Positions 41,145-64,000 of a stretch of DNA of 64,000 nt are shown piece after piece. Made by a program: the position numbers and the translations under genes. How positions within the stretch are numbered: the first letter of the stretch is position 1; each line of letters starts with the position of its first letter. Source of the stretch: Numida meleagris (Eukaryota; Chordata; Aves; Galliformes; Numididae); contig NC_034411.1 of assembly GCF_002078875.1 (NCBI RefSeq), positions 37,736,115 through 37,800,114 of the forward strand, written 5' to 3'. Below the pieces are notes generated by a model, which was given only the letters and a program-made list of their open reading frames with translations, was not told where the DNA came from and did no database searches.

Positions 41145-42085
41145 TAATAGGCACATCATTGCTTTAATAGCACTGCGCTGCACAGCTTACTTCACCATTT
41201 GTAAATGGTTTTGTTTGATTACATTGCATTTCCTTAGTGACAGTAGGATTCAAGTAAAAAAAGTTACTGCTTTTTTTTTTAATCATTTCTCAAGATGGAA
41301 AAAAACAGTAGAACAACTAGTGCACAGGAGCATAATACAGACTGAACTGCCCGTGAACCAGCAGAAGTCAAGACAAACTGTAAGTTGAGCACTGAACAGT
41401 TAAAGCTGCAAGACAACCACAATACATTTCCTCAGATGGGATTTTGCATTGTGCAGCATGGAGGTGAATGTTGCCCACTAATGCAACAAAGGACTGGCTT
41501 TCTTATACCAATAAACAAAGACTGTCCAACACAGACAAGAATGAGGGTTTCAAAACAAAACAACTCACATAAAATTAGGTTCCCTATTATTTCTGATTAT
41601 AAAAGTTGTACTCTCTCAGCTGTAAAAGTTAAAGGCTTAAAAGAAAAGTACTGCTTACGTAAGTCTAAACCTGCAATTTAATCAGCTTTTCAGGCCTTTT
41701 TCACCTATATTACAATTCTTTGTGAGAATATAAAACCATCTTTAGGAGACAAAACATAGCATTCTCAATTGTTTTAGTAATTAAGTAGTTTACTTGTTTG
41801 ACATATTTCTTCCCTGAAAAACTTCATTTTAACATTTTACTGAATTTCACCTGTAGAAGCACGTAAAATCAGAAAACGTTAGAGGAAAATAACATTGCTC
41901 CATGAAAGTAAAAAGCAGGACTTTAACATATTTTTATGAACGTTGTAAAATAAGCATATGTGGCATTGAAACATTCTGAAAAATGGATAAATATTTTGTG
42001 ATTCTTAACAATCGACAGTTTCAATGTTCTTAGGTCTTGCATTCTATTTTCATAATAGATATTTCCAAAGTTAATATCTTGCATC

Positions 42086-42110
42086 TTTTTTTTTTCTTTT
42101 TTTTTTTTTT
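42086..42110. repeat. T-rich tract in ACTN2 3' UTR
   Basis: T run broken by one C on the plus strand, an A-rich tract in the transcript. It is a possible internal priming site in oligo-dT cDNA. Confidence 0.8.
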
Positions 42111-42345
42111 AATATATTTTCTGGCATTGTATAGGACGGACAACCTAAAACCAACAATGCAGAAATCTAGCGTGCTGCACACATTAACATACACTAGTTA
42201 CTTTAATAATAGAACTTTACAATGAAGGTACCTACTGCATTTGTAAAACTCCTTTTTTAATCAGCTTGTCAAACCTTTTGAGAAGCAATCTGGGCAATCA
42301 GGTGGGTATTTGTTATGTCTACTATGAATACAGCCAATTATAGAA

Positions 42346-63160
<20,815 letters not shown>

Positions 63161-64000
63161 CTGAAAGAAGAAATTAAATTATTACTCTGTTTTTGCTCAT
63201 TTATTGCTTAGAACAATTGTAAATTTAGTCAACTTTTTGGAGCTGAGGGATGGTCAAAATCACATGAATAAGATGAAATCCCTTCCCCACTGAAATGAGT
63301 GGCAACTTGTCAGCATAACAGCGTTGATTAGGAAAATAAAATATTTTTAAAGATCTCTCAGTAATCCCTTGATTCTTGCATAGGATTATTATACATGTCT
63401 AAAATAACTAGTACTGCATTACTTGAGAAACTGGCATAAAGTGGTATATTAGCAAAAGCTAAGGATCTAAGCTATTCTGACAAGTCTTTTAGAGTGTATT
63501 ACTGATCTACAAAACCAGAAATCACACTGCTATGCTCAGCTTCACTCTTACTAATGAACTGTTACTCTTTTTCATGTTCTGCTTTCAATTCATTATTAAT
63601 TCCAGCACTTTCCTGCCAAAATTAGATAGAGATACATGGCTGCTTTTTGCATGAATTACTGAATTGTAAGTGGAAAATGCCAACATAGCTGCAAGAGGCA
63701 AGAGAAGCAAAAATGAAACCAGAAACTGAAATATTACTCCTCAGTAACTCTGGTGTTGGACAACAATCTATACAGACAGCCTCTACGACTGCAGCTCACC
63801 ACATGATACTACATAGCTCTGCAGATTCTAGAGCCAGAAGGGACTATTGTTTCACTTGCTACGTACAAGCTTATGTGAATTTTTCCCTGTTCAATAGCCA
63901 TACCATGTCACCATGAGTAGAATATGCTCCGAAAATAGGCTCTCAGGGCTGATAAACACTGTAGTTTCTTTTCTAGTATCTGCTTGGTAGCCTTTTACTG
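63161..64000 (-). other. ACTN2 intron 11 (partial)
   Basis: No match to the expected exon 11 sequence (human HETWAYG end) is present, so it lies right of the window. Nothing else recognised. Confidence 0.7.

Larger units (their letters stand above)
41030..42345 (-). other. ACTN2: ACTN2 3' UTR (end inferred)
   Basis: Untranslated sequence downstream of the TGA at 42346-42348. Candidate AATAAA signals on the minus strand are at 41144-41139 and 41056-41051, giving a UTR of about 1.2-1.3 kb. An A-rich tract (minus strand) lies at 42086-42110. The exact cleavage site is not determined. Confidence 0.6.

Overview
This window is vertebrate nuclear DNA. It is intron-rich, about 60% A+T, with GT-AG introns, one strong CpG island and several CR1 LINE copies. 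CR1 as the dominant repeat, very few SINEs, and a short mariner remnant with ends like those of chicken elements point to a bird, probably a galliform. Two genes lie on the minus strand, head to tail, in the same order as ACTN2-MTR on human chromosome 1q43.

From right to left (the direction of transcription): (1) 63160-42346 holds the 3' half of ACTN2 (sarcomeric alpha-actinin-2), exons 12-21 in human numbering. They encode part of spectrin repeat 2, repeats 3 and 4, both EF-hand pairs and the C-terminal GESDL. The 3' UTR runs to about 41.0-41.1 kb. Exons 1-11 (actin-binding domain, repeat 1) lie beyond the right edge. (2) 41.0-30.0 kb is an intergenic region of about 11 kb with one CR1 fragment, an LTR-like stretch and no gene I can support. 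(3) 29.4-30.1 kb is a CpG island promoter with MTR exon 1. (4) 29852-2309 holds MTR (5-methyltetrahydrofolate-homocysteine methyltransferase, cobalamin-dependent methionine synthase), exons 1-21. They give 765 codons in one continuous frame: the homocysteine/zinc domain, the pterin domain and the cobalamin cap. The cobalamin-binding and reactivation domains lie beyond the left edge. All exon phases join without a break, so both genes look functional.

The genes have separate jobs: MTR makes methionine and tetrahydrofolate in the cytosol, and ACTN2 cross-links actin at muscle Z-discs. The most interesting signals are splicing candidates. ACTN2 carries a second, calcium-type EF-hand exon (46874-46951) upstream of the muscle exon (45700-45765), the arrangement known from ACTN1 and ACTN4. 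MTR carries a phase-matched 30-nt potential microexon (12161-12190) next to the codons for two zinc-ligand cysteines. MTR intron 21 appears to use a GC donor.

Mobile DNA: CR1 copies lie at 4652-4832 (old), 10750-10996, 14417-16205, 28204-28900, 30437-30905 and 44312-45171 (the youngest, with a 258-codon open frame). A deleted mariner-like element with TA flanks is at 57745-58299.
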